Made by a program: the position numbers and the translations under genes. This document shows, in pieces, positions 52,697 to 61,918 of a stretch of DNA of 64,000 nt. This DNA comes from Fischerella sp. PCC 9431 (GTDB lineage: Bacteria; Cyanobacteriota; Cyanobacteriia; Cyanobacteriales; Nostocaceae): NCBI RefSeq assembly GCF_000447295.1, contig NZ_KE650771.1:3111964-3175963 (forward strand), given 5' to 3'. Position 1 is the first letter of the stretch. Each line of letters begins with the position of its first letter. The notes beneath the pieces were generated by a model. That model made no database searches and was not told the origin of the DNA. It saw only the letters and a program-made list of their open reading frames with translations.

Positions 52697-52993
52697 TTAA
52701 GGCTTTGTTACTACACTAACCGGACCATTAACTACTGTTTGACAAGCAAGTCGGTAATTAGCAGGCTTTTTCTTTAAAAAACGGTTTTCTACTTCTGTAG
52801 GAGGTGATAAATTTTCTTGTCCTTCGATAATCTCTACAATACAGGTGCCACATTGACCGTAGCCACCACAATTCATCATTTTTCCCCAAACTTTATAAAT
52901 ATCTATGCCGTTTTCTAAGGCTTTTAGCCGTAGATTAGCACCATCAGCAGCAATAACTTCTTTATCCTCTTTTACGAATTTGATATTACCCAT
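52697..52993 (-). CDS. 2Fe-2S ferredoxin
   Basis: A 98-residue plant-type ferredoxin-fold protein. The cluster ligands are Cys in [15 protein letters not shown] and the distant Cys in [26 protein letters not shown] before the first ligand is unlike PetF, so this is a divergent minor ferredoxin as found beside photosynthetic genes in cyanobacteria. It probably accepts or donates electrons in the cytosol or stroma-like compartment. It lies upstream of psbM on the same strand, 135 bases away, with repeat words between. Confidence 0.92.
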   Translation of the reverse strand: MGNIKFVKEDKEVIAADGANLRLKALENGIDIYKVWGKMMNCGGYGQCGTCIVEIIEGQENLSPPTEVENRFLKKKPANYRLACQTVVNGPVSVVTKP

Positions 52994-53189
52994 AGTTCAA
53001 ACCTCGTTGACTGTTTGTCTAAATTAAGAGCTTGATTTGTAAATCAATTTATTGAATCTTATATTAATTTATTTTAAAATATAACAAAATATTAATAAAT
53101 ATAAAGTTTTAAAAACTAACCTATAGCAAAAAAATAAGACAGGAGAAATTCCTGTCTCTATAAAATCATGTAAATAACTTGTGAATAAA

Positions 53190-53327
53190 TTATCTAAAAC
53201 CCACGGCTGCTTGCCAAACAAAAGCCAGCAACAAGAAGAATAAAGGAATGAGTGGGAGAACGTCTACTAAAGGATCGAAGATTTGGAATGCTTCGGGTAG
53301 TTTAGCTAATAAAATTGCTGCTTCCAT
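53190..53327 (-). CDS. psbK: photosystem II protein K
   Basis: A 45-residue precursor: [20 protein letters not shown] then [20 protein letters not shown] and AVGFR. The first eight residues are the known cleaved leader; the mature 37-residue helix is a photosystem II core subunit. The gene lies downstream of tgt on the same strand, a linkage I recall from other cyanobacteria. The candidate rod-shaped RNA is between them. ATG at 53327 is preceded by AAACAAAA and no strong ribosome site. Confidence 0.98.
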   Translation of the reverse strand: MEAAILLAKLPEAFQIFDPLVDVLPLIPLFFLLLAFVWQAAVGFR

Positions 53328-53404
53328 TTTTGTTTAAATCCACTTTGTCCAACACAGCTTTTAGAGTTGAGATAGATCGTGAAGTACCCACAAGCACAGC
53401 CATA

Positions 53405-53528
53405 GAGGTGTAACAGGGGTTTCCAGTTTCATTCGCTTTGCCTTCTGTGGGAACCAATGTCCGAACCAAGTTCGGTGGAAGGTCTTACAAAGCGTCCACT
53501 GGCAGCAACCCGTCTTCCACAGGTTGAT
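53405..53528 (-). ncRNA. candidate rod-shaped structured RNA between tgt and psbK
   Basis: A series of nested paired blocks makes one long imperfect hairpin: 53417-53421 with 53507-53511, 53423-53427 with 53498-53502, 53434-53440 with 53488-53494 (CGCTTTG/CAAAGCG), 53441-53445 with 53478-53482, and an apical CCGAAC-CAA-GTTCGG at 53461-53475. A TATAAAT box lies at 53531-53537 read on the minus strand, just before the 5' arm, so the minus strand is the likely transcript. The shape resembles 6S-type RNA, but I cannot confirm the family. It could also be the psbK leader. Ends are approximate. Confidence 0.5.
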
Positions 53529-53612
53529 TAATTTATAACCCCTATATTACCATTTGGAGACCGAAGCCCTAACAGGATTTTAGATTTTTGGATTGGGGAA
53601 ATTTACTTGACT

Positions 53613-54725
<1,113 letters not shown>

Positions 54726-54742
54726 TCAACCGATTTTGGATT

Positions 54743-55065
54743 TTAGATTTTGGAGCCACTGCGTTGCGGTGAGTCCAGTCCCCGTCTTGGCGGTTCCCGT
54801 CACGTAGACGCGGAGCGGCTTCTCGTAAGAGTAGGGGAACTGGCGTAGACGCGTAAGCGGCTTCTCGTAGAGTACCCGAAGGGAGGTTCCCTCCGTTGTA
54901 GCACGTGGCGTGATTTTGGATTGACCCCACAGATCAACCTGGGGGCAAAATCAATGGTCAAGAGCCAATGGTAAATCATCATAACTTATTCTCCCTTGTC
55001 CTCCGTGTCCCTCTTGTCCTCCTTGTCTTCCTTGTCCCCCTTGTCCCCCTTGTCCCCGATTCCCA
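54743..55065. repeat. repeat-rich intergenic block
   Basis: Two near-direct copies of CGTAGACGCGGAGCGGCTTC with TCGTAAGAGTA (54805-54835 and 54843-54872) are followed by a C-rich minisatellite of CCTTGTCC(T/C) units (54991-55060). A partial inverted copy of the first element occurs at 55608-55636 (GAGAAGCCGCTTTGCGTCTA), and a related one near 58556-58610. No gene is seen here. Confidence 0.85.
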
Positions 55066-55068
55066 ATC

Positions 55069-55521
55069 CTAAAACATATCAGAAGGATCATCGTCAATTT
55101 CGGCGTCCCATCTGGCTGAGAGTACTTGTTCCATCATTGCTTCAATGGCGCTGACATTCAAGCAACGCTCATCTCGTTCTTGCATAGGAGTAGAAAGAGG
55201 AATCAAGCGCAGACGGCTTCCTTCTTGTACTAAATCAAAGTAAGTTTCTTTTTGTGGTGATTGTTTTAATTCTAAGTAATCAAAACTACAAAGATTGAGA
55301 TAAAGGGCGTGGTTAGCAACCAGAGTAGATCGTTGCGGATTGGCAAATACTTCCATCACATTCCCTTCACCGTCGCTCTTGCATTCACCATCCTGGGTGT
55401 AGAAATAGCGAACACGACCCAAATCTGTTAGTAATCGTCGCATATCGAGTTTGTTGACAACCACACCTGTATTGATAATGCATGGAGCTGGTATCTTACT
55501 TTCGGGTAGATGGTGACTCAT
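55069..55521 (-). CDS. conserved cyanobacterial protein of unknown function
   Basis: A 150-residue protein from ATG 55521; a 175-codon frame is open upstream, but its first 25 residues look unlike the rest. It opens SHHLPESKIPAPCIINTGV and continues VVNKLDMRRLLTDLGRVRYF, then YLNLCSFDYLELKQSPQ and ends with an acidic DAEIDDDPSDMF. I do not recognise a fold or catalytic motif. It lies upstream of tgt on the same strand, 346 bases away through repeats. Co-occurrence with tgt and cobS is recalled from other Nostocales genomes but not verified. Confidence 0.75.
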   Translation of the reverse strand: MSHHLPESKIPAPCIINTGVVVNKLDMRRLLTDLGRVRYFYTQDGECKSDGEGNVMEVFANPQRSTLVANHALYLNLCSFDYLELKQSPQKETYFDLVQEGSRLRLIPLSTPMQERDERCLNVSAIEAMMEQVLSARWDAEIDDDPSDMF

Positions 55522-55599
55522 AATCCAATGGCTTCTGAAGTGTAGATAAAAACTACCAGAACTTTCGCAAACAATAGCTGAAACTCTGATTTTCACAGT

Positions 55600-56311
55600 C
55601 GGGCAATACTCTGCGAGAAGCCGCTTTGCGTCTACATGAATTACCCCTACAGCGTTTAGTTTTGCGTAAAGTCCTAACTACATAGCTAAACAGTCGATCT
55701 TGTTGTTTGGTTGACCCCTGCTATTTAATATTTATCTAATATCTTGATCAACTTTGTATAGCGATCGCCTAATTAGCTGCAATAAATTATTTTTTGTTGA
55801 CATAATGCCGTAAACGTGATTTCTAATAATCTTAATAAATATGGTTACTCCGATCAAAATAGAAGGTTATACAATTTTGGATTTTGGCTGGGGAAACTCC
55901 TTGTGCATAAGAGTTCTGTCAGTCTATCTGTAGCATTTTTTTGAAAATTGGTGTTAAAAGATTAGCTGGACAAAGAAAGACCTGTAAACATTTGTTTTTT
56001 GTGTATCACATGATGCAAGTGTCTGAATTAAAAATAGTTCATGTATCTTCTTTGCTATTGTTTATTTGATTAGTGCTAGCATATGCAGTTCATATATCCT
56101 TTTTTTAAGCAACTATTTATACATTTACTACAGTTTTTACTGTGTTCAGCATAACAAAATTTTTTGGTGAAGTTACTCATAGTGGTAAATCTTATTTAAA
56201 TATTTAAAGATGAATTTCATGGTTGTGCCGGAATTTTGAGCGTCATTATTACTCATCATTTGAACCATGATTCATGATTAATGACTACAAATAACAACTA
56301 GCGTAACTACT
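55600..56311. other. 710-bp intergenic region upstream of cobS
   Basis: No gene or tRNA is seen. It contains a partial inverted copy of the repeat at 54805-54835 (55608-55636), TTTTGGATTTTGGCTGGGGA near 55876 and a long AT-rich run. I found no B12-box (cobalamin riboswitch) sequence before cobS, although this was searched by eye only. Confidence 0.6.
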
Positions 56312-57085
56312 ATGACCAATAAGTGTCAGTGGTGGAAACAACAACTACTTGGTATCGGAGCATCCGTTGTATTTTATACAACTATCCCTCTACCATACAT
56401 GTATGCTTTTGATTTCCAAGGAGTAGCCCGTTTTGCTCCTGTGGTTGGACTGATGATTGGAGGAATTTTAGGCCTATTTGATGCTTTGATGATTTATCTG
56501 GGTGTACCAATGCTTACCCGTAGTGCTTTGGTTGTATGCGCTTGGATTGCGATTACTGGAGGACTGCACTTAGATGGAGCAATGGATAGTGCTGATGGAT
56601 TAGCTGTGGGTGATCCTCAGCGTAGACTAGAAGTGATGACGGATAGCGCTACAGGTGCATTTGGAGCAATGGCTGTGATCGCTTTGGTGCTACTTAAAAC
56701 AGCTGCACTGACAGATATAGAACAAAATCGTTGGTTAATTCTCATGACAGCTGCTGGATGGGGACGCTGGGGACAAGTCATGGCGATCGCTCATTATCCT
56801 TACCTGAAACCAACTGGTAAGGGAGCTTTTCATAAACAAGCTATTCGTTCCTACAAAGATTGGCTACCAACACTAGTTTTATTAATAGCTTTGAGTAGCT
56901 GGCAAATTTTCCTCAACCGTAATCAAATCTTTTTTGCTACAGCAATGATCATCAGTGGAAGTGCGATCGCCATCATGACTGGAGCCTGGTTTAATCACAA
57001 ACTAGGCGGACATACTGGCGATACCTATGGTGCTGTCGTGGAATGGACTGAAGCTTTGTTTTTATGCTTGATGACAATAATTTGA
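56312..57085 (+). CDS. cobS: adenosylcobinamide-GDP ribazoletransferase (CobS)
   Basis: A 257-residue integral membrane enzyme that joins the lower ligand to adenosylcobinamide-GDP in the last part of cobalamin synthesis. The family block [15 protein letters not shown] is intact with its acidic residues, and [12 protein letters not shown] follows. Multiple hydrophobic segments ([32 protein letters not shown] and others) fit the known topology. The [20 protein letters not shown]-terminal signature is present. It diverges from the genes before it and converges with the PPC gene. Confidence 0.95.
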   Translation: MTNKCQWWKQQLLGIGASVVFYTTIPLPYMYAFDFQGVARFAPVVGLMIGGILGLFDALMIYLGVPMLTRSALVVCAWIAITGGLHLDGAMDSADGLAVGDPQRRLEVMTDSATGAFGAMAVIALVLLKTAALTDIEQNRWLILMTAAGWGRWGQVMAIAHYPYLKPTGKGAFHKQAIRSYKDWLPTLVLLIALSSWQIFLNRNQIFFATAMIISGSAIAIMTGAWFNHKLGGHTGDTYGAVVEWTEALFLCLMTII

Positions 57086-57113
57086 TTTGAGATTTTAGAT
57101 CTTTCTCAATCTC

Positions 57114-57144
57114 AAATCCAAAATCCAAAATCCAAAATCCAAAA
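57114..57144. repeat. ATCCAAA heptamer repeat
   Basis: ATCCAAA is repeated four times between cobS and the convergent PPC gene. An inverted partner (GATTTGAGATTTTAGAT) sits at 57083-57100 and may pair with part of it. Same family as the rrn spacer repeat. Confidence 0.88.
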
Positions 57145-57624
57145 TTATTTGACTGGTGCCAGTCGCGTTACCTTAAGTTTAAAAGCTCCGACTCCAGTTT
57201 CGCCGAAAGACCGGACGCGAACGATGTAAGTTCCGGGTTCTACAATGCGGGTAAACAACAAAGAATTACTGCTACCATCAGGGCCATCATCATTTTCTGC
57301 AACTGTTGTACCATCTGGTCCCAACAGAGTGACAATACTATCAAAATTTTCTGAACTCAGGTCAACTGCGAGATTATCACCCTTTTTCAGACTCACCATA
57401 TAGTCACGGGCAAATCCACCCTGACCTGTGGGAATATCTTTTTCTGACAGTGTATCAGAAACTTCATAACTGCCAGGTAGAGGAATTGGATTGTACAACT
57501 TATTAACTTGAGCCAAAGCTGCTGTTGCACTGAGACCAATTGCCAGCAAAGAGGCAGGAATGAAAGCAATTTGTTTTAAATTGACGATAAAAGCCTGACT
57601 TCTCATCCCCAAAAGTTTTCCCAC
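57145..57624 (-). CDS. PPC domain protein, secreted
   Basis: A 159-residue protein. Residues 1-39 form a signal peptide (QIAFIPASLLAIGLSATAAL with AxA cleavage). The rest is a bacterial pre-peptidase C-terminal (PPC) beta-sandwich: FARDYMVSLKKGDNLAVDLS, FDSIVTLLGPDGTTVAENDD and VEPGTYIVRVRSFGETGVGA. These small single-domain PPC proteins are common in cyanobacteria and are exported; function unknown. ATG at 57624 or 57606 (MRSQAF). Confidence 0.85.
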   Translation of the reverse strand: MGKLLGMRSQAFIVNLKQIAFIPASLLAIGLSATAALAQVNKLYNPIPLPGSYEVSDTLSEKDIPTGQGGFARDYMVSLKKGDNLAVDLSSENFDSIVTLLGPDGTTVAENDDGPDGSSNSLLFTRIVEPGTYIVRVRSFGETGVGAFKLKVTRLAPVK

Positions 57625-57683
57625 AAATTAAGCGCGATTGGCCTAATTATAGTTGTCTCTAGCACAGCTTGCCCACGTATGAT

Positions 57684-57715
57684 TCAGTTATCAGTTATCA
57701 GTTATCAGTTATCAA
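57684..57715. repeat. CAGTTAT heptamer repeat
   Basis: CAGTTAT is repeated four times and touches the 3' end of the comF gene (stop at 57712-57714). Confidence 0.88.
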
Positions 57716-58362
57716 GGTTTTAAAGATTTTGCAGTGGTTGCAACTGCGACTAAACCATAAACAGATATACCGTTTTGATCAAGTGTTTGGATCGCTGACC
57801 TGGCAGTTGCGCCTGTGGTATAAATATCATCTACTAAGAGTACAGAAACTTTCCGAGACATACATAAATCTTGCCCTAATCCAAAGGCTGCTGTTAAGTT
57901 TTCTTCTCGCTGTGATGCAGATAAGCCAAATTGTGCATCAGTGATTTTAATTCTTTCTAAACCGTGTTTTTTTAATCGTAATCCGGTGACTTCACAAAAA
58001 CTTTGAGCGATGAGTGCTGCTTGGTTATATCCGCGTTGCTTGAGCTTGTTGGCGTGAAGTGGAATCGGAACAACTACTAAATTACGATCGCACTCTTGAT
58101 GTGATAACCATGCTTGTGCTAACAATTGTCCCAACGGACGAGCAATTTCCGGGTGATTTTCGTACTTCATAGTGGCGATCGCTCGTTTGAGGATACCGCC
58201 ATATGCACCCCAAGCAAATATTGGTAGAGAGTGCGTGTTGGGATTACGACATTTTTGCAGTTGGCGAAGACAGTTTGGACATAATTCTTGGGAGGTGGAA
58301 CGCTCACACAAAGGACAATCAGATTGGAGAAAGAGATTGAGTAGATTTTTCCAATGGATCAT
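57712..58362 (-). CDS. comF: ComF family phosphoribosyltransferase-like protein
   Basis: A 216-residue ComF protein from ATG 58362; the frame could extend to a TTG at 58383 inside a palindromic repeat, which is unlikely. The N-terminal zinc finger is CPLCERSTSQELCPNCLRQL. The phosphoribosyltransferase-like core ends in VLLVDDIYTTGATARSAI, the PRPP-binding loop. ComF helps DNA uptake in naturally competent bacteria and may act on purine or DNA intermediates otherwise. Start is overlapped by the 58372-58399 repeat. Confidence 0.9.
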   Translation of the reverse strand: MIHWKNLLNLFLQSDCPLCERSTSQELCPNCLRQLQKCRNPNTHSLPIFAWGAYGGILKRAIATMKYENHPEIARPLGQLLAQAWLSHQECDRNLVVVPIPLHANKLKQRGYNQAALIAQSFCEVTGLRLKKHGLERIKITDAQFGLSASQREENLTAAFGLGQDLCMSRKVSVLLVDDIYTTGATARSAIQTLDQNGISVYGLVAVATTAKSLKP

Positions 58363-58371
58363 TTGTAATTG

Positions 58372-58399
58372 GTAGAGACGCAATGAACCGCGTCTCTAC
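58372..58399. repeat. GTAGAGACGC palindrome (first copy)
   Basis: GTAGAGACGC and GCGTCTCTAC form a perfect ten-base stem with an eight-base loop just upstream of the comF start. Related palindromes lie at 59344-59371 and 61871-61896. Confidence 0.9.
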
Positions 58400-58800
58400 A
58401 ATAGTCATTGGTCATTTGTAACAAATATTTCTCTGATTAGGCTCAGTAAAAACTTGCTTTTATAGGCTTATTCTTTACGATTTAACTTTGTGTCTTGGCG
58501 TCTTGGTGTCTTGGTGGTAAAAAAAATATTATTTTTTCCATAAAAACACTTGTACGCAGAGCGGCTACTTACCAGAAGTCGCTACGCGCCTACCGAAGGT
58601 AGACGCTAAGAAAACGTGGCATCATGGAATAGTACTAAATGTACGTTTATGAAAATGTCCTGAATGTATGTTTGGGGACAAAGAGGGCGAGGGTACTTGC
58701 AGGTGCGATCGCTTTTCTCTTATTAATATTTAATCCCATTTAATAACACGTATCAATGGTTTATATTGAAAAAATAATATACTGGGAGAAGTTTAATTAA
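58400..58800. other. intergenic region with repeat fragments
   Basis: No gene. GTACGCAGAGCGGCTACTTA and CGAAGGTAGACGCTAAG (58553-58610) belong to the dispersed repeat family also seen at 54805-54872. TTGGCGTCTTGGTGTCTTGG appears near 58494-58513. The promoter of the small HTH gene may be in the AT-rich last 60 bases. Confidence 0.6.
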
Positions 58801-59022
58801 ATGGGATTAACAAATAGAATTCAAGAATTTGGCAAAGAAAAAGGTATTCCCAGCGCCAACAAGTTTTGGCAGATCACTGGACTACCAAGAGCAACAGCAT
58901 TTCGGCTTTGGAGAGATAGAAATATTTATCCAGACAGAGGAACCGTGGAAGTGATTTGTAAACAATTAAACGCCCAACCAGGTGATTTTTTAAATTACGT
59001 AGAGGAAACTGACGAGACTTGA
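58801..59022 (+). CDS. small XRE-type helix-turn-helix protein
   Basis: A 73-residue protein: IQEFGKEKGIPSANKFWQIT, then GLPRATAFRLWRDRNIYPDR, then GTVEVICKQLNAQPGDFLNY. This is a Cro/C1-like helix-turn-helix of the short MerR/XRE kind, probably a transcription regulator or the antitoxin of an unseen partner. It ends in acidic residues. TGGGAG lies before the ATG. It stands alone with repeats on both sides. No partner gene is evident. Confidence 0.8.
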   Translation: MGLTNRIQEFGKEKGIPSANKFWQITGLPRATAFRLWRDRNIYPDRGTVEVICKQLNAQPGDFLNYVEETDET

Positions 59023-59437
59023 TCTGTTAACTGATAACTGATAACTGATCAGTAGGGGAGGCAAAAGGCGGCGTGGATGTTCCTCCCGCTTTATTGCCGT
59101 TGTGTTACGGCTTTGCTATCACGCACCGTGTAATCTCGTAATACATTCAGCAACAACTAATAACCAATATCAACAGAAATCACAACTCCAAAATAAATCT
59201 GGATTATTACTGGAGAATTCGCTGAAACTGCCACTTGTGTTGAAACTACAACTACTGGTGCAAGGAGCAGTCGCGATCTTGGCTCAATGCCATGACAGAT
59301 TTCGTAATACTGATTCAAAAAATGTTTGCGACACATTCAGAATATGAGACGCGATAAATCGCCGTCTCTACAAGATTATCTATCGCATTCTTTTTTCAAA
59401 TTGGTATAACTTTACCCCGAATTTGTTTTGAAAAACT
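59023..59437. other. intergenic region with palindromic repeat
   Basis: No credible gene; an 81-codon plus-strand frame (59102-59347) has no family-like content. It holds TGATAACTGATAACTGATC repeats at 59029-59050 and a second copy of the GAGACGCGAT...ATCGCCGTCTC palindrome at 59344-59371. Confidence 0.65.
59344..59371. repeat. GAGACGCGAT palindrome (second copy)
   Basis: An imperfect palindrome, TGAGACGCGATAAATCGCCGTCTCTA, related to the one at 58372-58399. Confidence 0.8.
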
Positions 59438-59827
59438 TCAATTTTCCAATTTTTGACTGCTCACGGGCGTCTGTTGACGTTTGTAAACCAACTTCAATTC
59501 TTCTTGGTGCTGCCAAGCCCATTTTGCCAAACCTGCAATCGGTTCAATCAGCTTTTCACCAAAGGGAGTAAGGTAATATTCTACTTTGGGCGGCACAATT
59601 GGATATACAGTTCGGTTAATAACACCTGCTGATTCCAACCGTCTTAGGGTTTGTGTCAGCATTTTTTTGGATATTCCAGGAATTTGACGTTGAAAATCAG
59701 TATATCGCTTAGTACCAGAAGATAGGAGATACAGAATTGGCGGTGTCCATTTATCTCCCACCAAATCGAGCATCTGCCGCATAGGACAGTCTGCACTGAG
59801 GAGTATTTGCTCATTTTTGGGAACCAT
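59438..59827 (-). CDS. HxlR family transcriptional regulator
   Basis: A 129-residue winged-helix regulator (start ATG 59827; a GTG 19 codons upstream is an alternative). It has the family marks: a conserved Cys in DCPMRQMLDLVGDKWTPPIL, IPGISKKMLTQTLRRLESAG, then INRTVYPIVPPKVEYYLTPF. HxlR proteins sense electrophiles or redox state through that Cys and control neighbouring genes. It diverges from the SDR gene at 59919, with only about 90 bases between the starts, so it probably controls that gene and itself. Confidence 0.92.
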   Translation of the reverse strand: MVPKNEQILLSADCPMRQMLDLVGDKWTPPILYLLSSGTKRYTDFQRQIPGISKKMLTQTLRRLESAGVINRTVYPIVPPKVEYYLTPFGEKLIEPIAGLAKWAWQHQEELKLVYKRQQTPVSSQKLEN

Positions 59828-59918
59828 GAGGTAACTATAACACCTGGAAGTTCCTTCTTGTAAAGAAGAATCCAAATCAGGCACACTGCTTTAGTTAGTG
59901 AAATATGGAGAGATTTGG

Positions 59919-60674
59919 ATGAAACTGTTAGAAAACAAAGTTGCCCTGATCACTGGTGGTACTTCTGGGATTGGGCGTACTACTGCGATCGCCTTTGCTC
60001 ATGCTGGTGCCAAAGTTGTTGTCGTCGGGCGACGGCAAGAAGAAGGCAATGAAACCGTCAACTTGATTCATGAGGTGGGAGGTGAAGGTTTATTTGTGAA
60101 AGCTGACATATCTCAAGAAGCAGACATAGAATCAACTATTGCCGCCGTTGTCAATAAGTTTGGTAGGCTTGATATCGCATTTAATAATGCAGGGATGCTG
60201 GGTCAAAATGCCTTACTGGCAGAGCAAACAGAGCAAACTTATGACCGGGTTTTTGGAGTCAATGTCAAGGGAGTTTTTCTCTGTATGAAGCACGAAATTA
60301 CCCAAATGTTGGCTCAAGGTAGTGGTGGAGTAATTGTCAATACATCTTCCATCAATGCTTTTCGTCCTTTAGCACCAGGCTTATCAATTTATGACGCCTC
60401 TAAAACTGCTGTGGTGATGTTGACAAAAGCCGCAGCACTGGAATACGCGTCCCAAAAAATCAGGATAAACGCGATCGCACCAGGACCAATTGAAACTGAA
60501 ATGCTCAGTCAGGCAACTGGTGGTAATACCAAAGCTTTTGAGAATTTTGTTCCCGCCGGACGTTTGGGTAAACCAGATGACATTGCTAATGCTGTGATCT
60601 GGTTGTGTTCTGATGCTACCGATTTTGTCAACGGACATACCCTTGCTGTTGATGGAGGTGTACTGGCTGCGTAA
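59919..60674 (+). CDS. SDR family oxidoreductase, HxlR-linked
   Basis: A 251-residue classical SDR. The cofactor site is VALITGGTSGIGRTTAIAF, then AFNNAGM (NNAG), ILVNTSS-type Ser in VIVNTSSINAF, YDASK (Tyr-Lys) and IAPGPIETEML. ATG at 59919 is chosen: GGAGAG lies well placed before it, and a GTG seven codons upstream does not. Arg in VVVVGRRQEEG favours NADP. HxlR-SDR divergent pairs are common, and the regulator probably responds to the SDR's substrate or an electrophile. Substrate unknown. Confidence 0.93.
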   Translation: MKLLENKVALITGGTSGIGRTTAIAFAHAGAKVVVVGRRQEEGNETVNLIHEVGGEGLFVKADISQEADIESTIAAVVNKFGRLDIAFNNAGMLGQNALLAEQTEQTYDRVFGVNVKGVFLCMKHEITQMLAQGSGGVIVNTSSINAFRPLAPGLSIYDASKTAVVMLTKAAALEYASQKIRINAIAPGPIETEMLSQATGGNTKAFENFVPAGRLGKPDDIANAVIWLCSDATDFVNGHTLAVDGGVLAA

Positions 60675-60714
60675 TCACCGCTTAAGGGAGTCTAGAGTCA
60701 AAGTTTTTTGATTC

Positions 60715-61209
60715 TTGACTTTCTCAATGTGGGTTATGTGGGAGCAAGACCCAGAGCCTTTGTTAGCATCTGCTGGTTTATTACCATTAGCAACTTTAGC
60801 CAAAACAAATTCGCCTCAAACCTTACTCGAACGGGTCGCACTTCAGGTGAGTATGATAGAAGAAATAGCGATTAAACAAAGTATCTCTGCATGTACACAA
60901 CTTCTAGCAGGGTTAGTATTCGAGCCAGAACAAATTCATCAGCTTTTTAGGAGGCAAGAAATGAGAGAGTCTGTTATTTATCAAGAAATTCTCCGAGAAG
61001 GTATTGAACAAGGTATTGAACAGGGAAGACAAGAAGCTTTAAACTTGTTGTTACGTCAATTAAACCGCCGATTTGGTACTATTAGCATTGAATTACAAAC
61101 ACAAATTCAAGCATTATCATTTGCTCAATTACAAAATTTAGGCGAAGCTTTGTTTGATTTCTCTAACGAAGCTGATTTGGCTACTTGGTTGAATCAATTA
61201 GGATGTTAA
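60715..61209 (+). pseudogene. DUF4351/Rpn-type protein lacking its N-terminal nuclease part
   Basis: A 164-codon frame reads WVMWEQDPEPLLASAGLLPL then ATLAKTNSPQTLLERVALQV, the normal middle of Rpn/PD-(D/E)XK transposase-like proteins, and ends in a DUF4351 domain (LNLLLRQLNRRFGTISIELQ, LQNLGEALFDFSNEADLATW). The N-terminal PD-(D/E)XK nuclease domain of such proteins is missing: the frame begins only 40 bases after the SDR stop. It looks like a truncated, non-functional copy, although the remaining part could still be made. Confidence 0.78.
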
Positions 61210-61351
61210 AGCGTATACTTATTGGCGCAATGTTTATCGTGTTAGCTCAATTAATTAATTATTTTCGACCAGTTGCAAAAACAGGATTGCCGAATCTATA
61301 AATCAACACAAGGCTTATGCGATCGCATATCTGAGAAATGTTGAGGAATGA

Positions 61352-61867
61352 TTAACAGCCGTTCCTTTTAGCATCAAAAAAACTCGATAGCAGTTTGACA
61401 TAAACCCGATCGCACCGTGTTGTCTCTACACCTGTTGCTGGTAGATAGCCATTGCTTTCATATAATTTGACTGCTTCAGCTAAAACGCTGGCGGTTTCAA
61501 TCCAAATTTGTTGAAAACCACGACGGGCGATCGCTCTTTCTAATTCTTGTAATAAATATTTCCCTAATCCCACACCTCTAGCACTAGGCAAAAGATACAT
61601 TTTGCGGATTTCTACAGCATTTTCGCCTCGATGAATTGGGTAGTATGCTCCCGTACCCACAACTTGATTTTGGTATTCAATAACCCAAAACTCTCCACCA
61701 GTCGCTAAGTAACATTCTTCCACTTGCAACACATCTCGATCCGCACCATCTGGCTCCCAACCAAGCCCATATTCTGCTAATACAGACCGGATGACTTCAG
61801 ATGCAGGAATGCGATCGCCCTCTTTCCAATTGCGAATCAAAAAATCTTTGTAATAATGATTAGTCAT
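61352..61867 (-). CDS. GNAT family N-acetyltransferase
   Basis: A 171-residue acetyltransferase. The acetyl-CoA site is LLPSARGVGLGKYLLQELER (R-x-x-G-x-G), flanked by AVEIRKMYL and the core QIWIETASVLAEAVKLYESN. GYLPATG completes the family end. The gene is the next one downstream of miaE on the minus strand, about 50 bases from its stop, with a palindromic repeat between. The acceptor is unknown. Confidence 0.9.
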   Translation of the reverse strand: MTNHYYKDFLIRNWKEGDRIPASEVIRSVLAEYGLGWEPDGADRDVLQVEECYLATGGEFWVIEYQNQVVGTGAYYPIHRGENAVEIRKMYLLPSARGVGLGKYLLQELERAIARRGFQQIWIETASVLAEAVKLYESNGYLPATGVETTRCDRVYVKLLSSFFDAKRNGC

Positions 61868-61870
61868 TGC

Positions 61871-61896
61871 TAGAGACGCGATGAATCGCGTCTGTA
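61871..61896. repeat. GAGACGCGAT palindrome (third copy)
   Basis: TAGAGACGCGATGAATCGCG with TCTGTA: a near-perfect palindrome in the gap between miaE and the GNAT gene, matching the family at 58372 and 59344. Confidence 0.88.
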
Positions 61897-61918
61897 CAAG
61901 TATATCCGCATCCTCAAT

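Noticed and set aside
53405-53528. Cobalamin or TPP riboswitch
   Set aside because: The conserved boxes of these riboswitches are absent on both strands; only a rod-like fold is supported.
59102-59347. 81-codon plus-strand frame
   Set aside because: Composition is not protein-like, no ribosome site, and it ends in a palindromic repeat.
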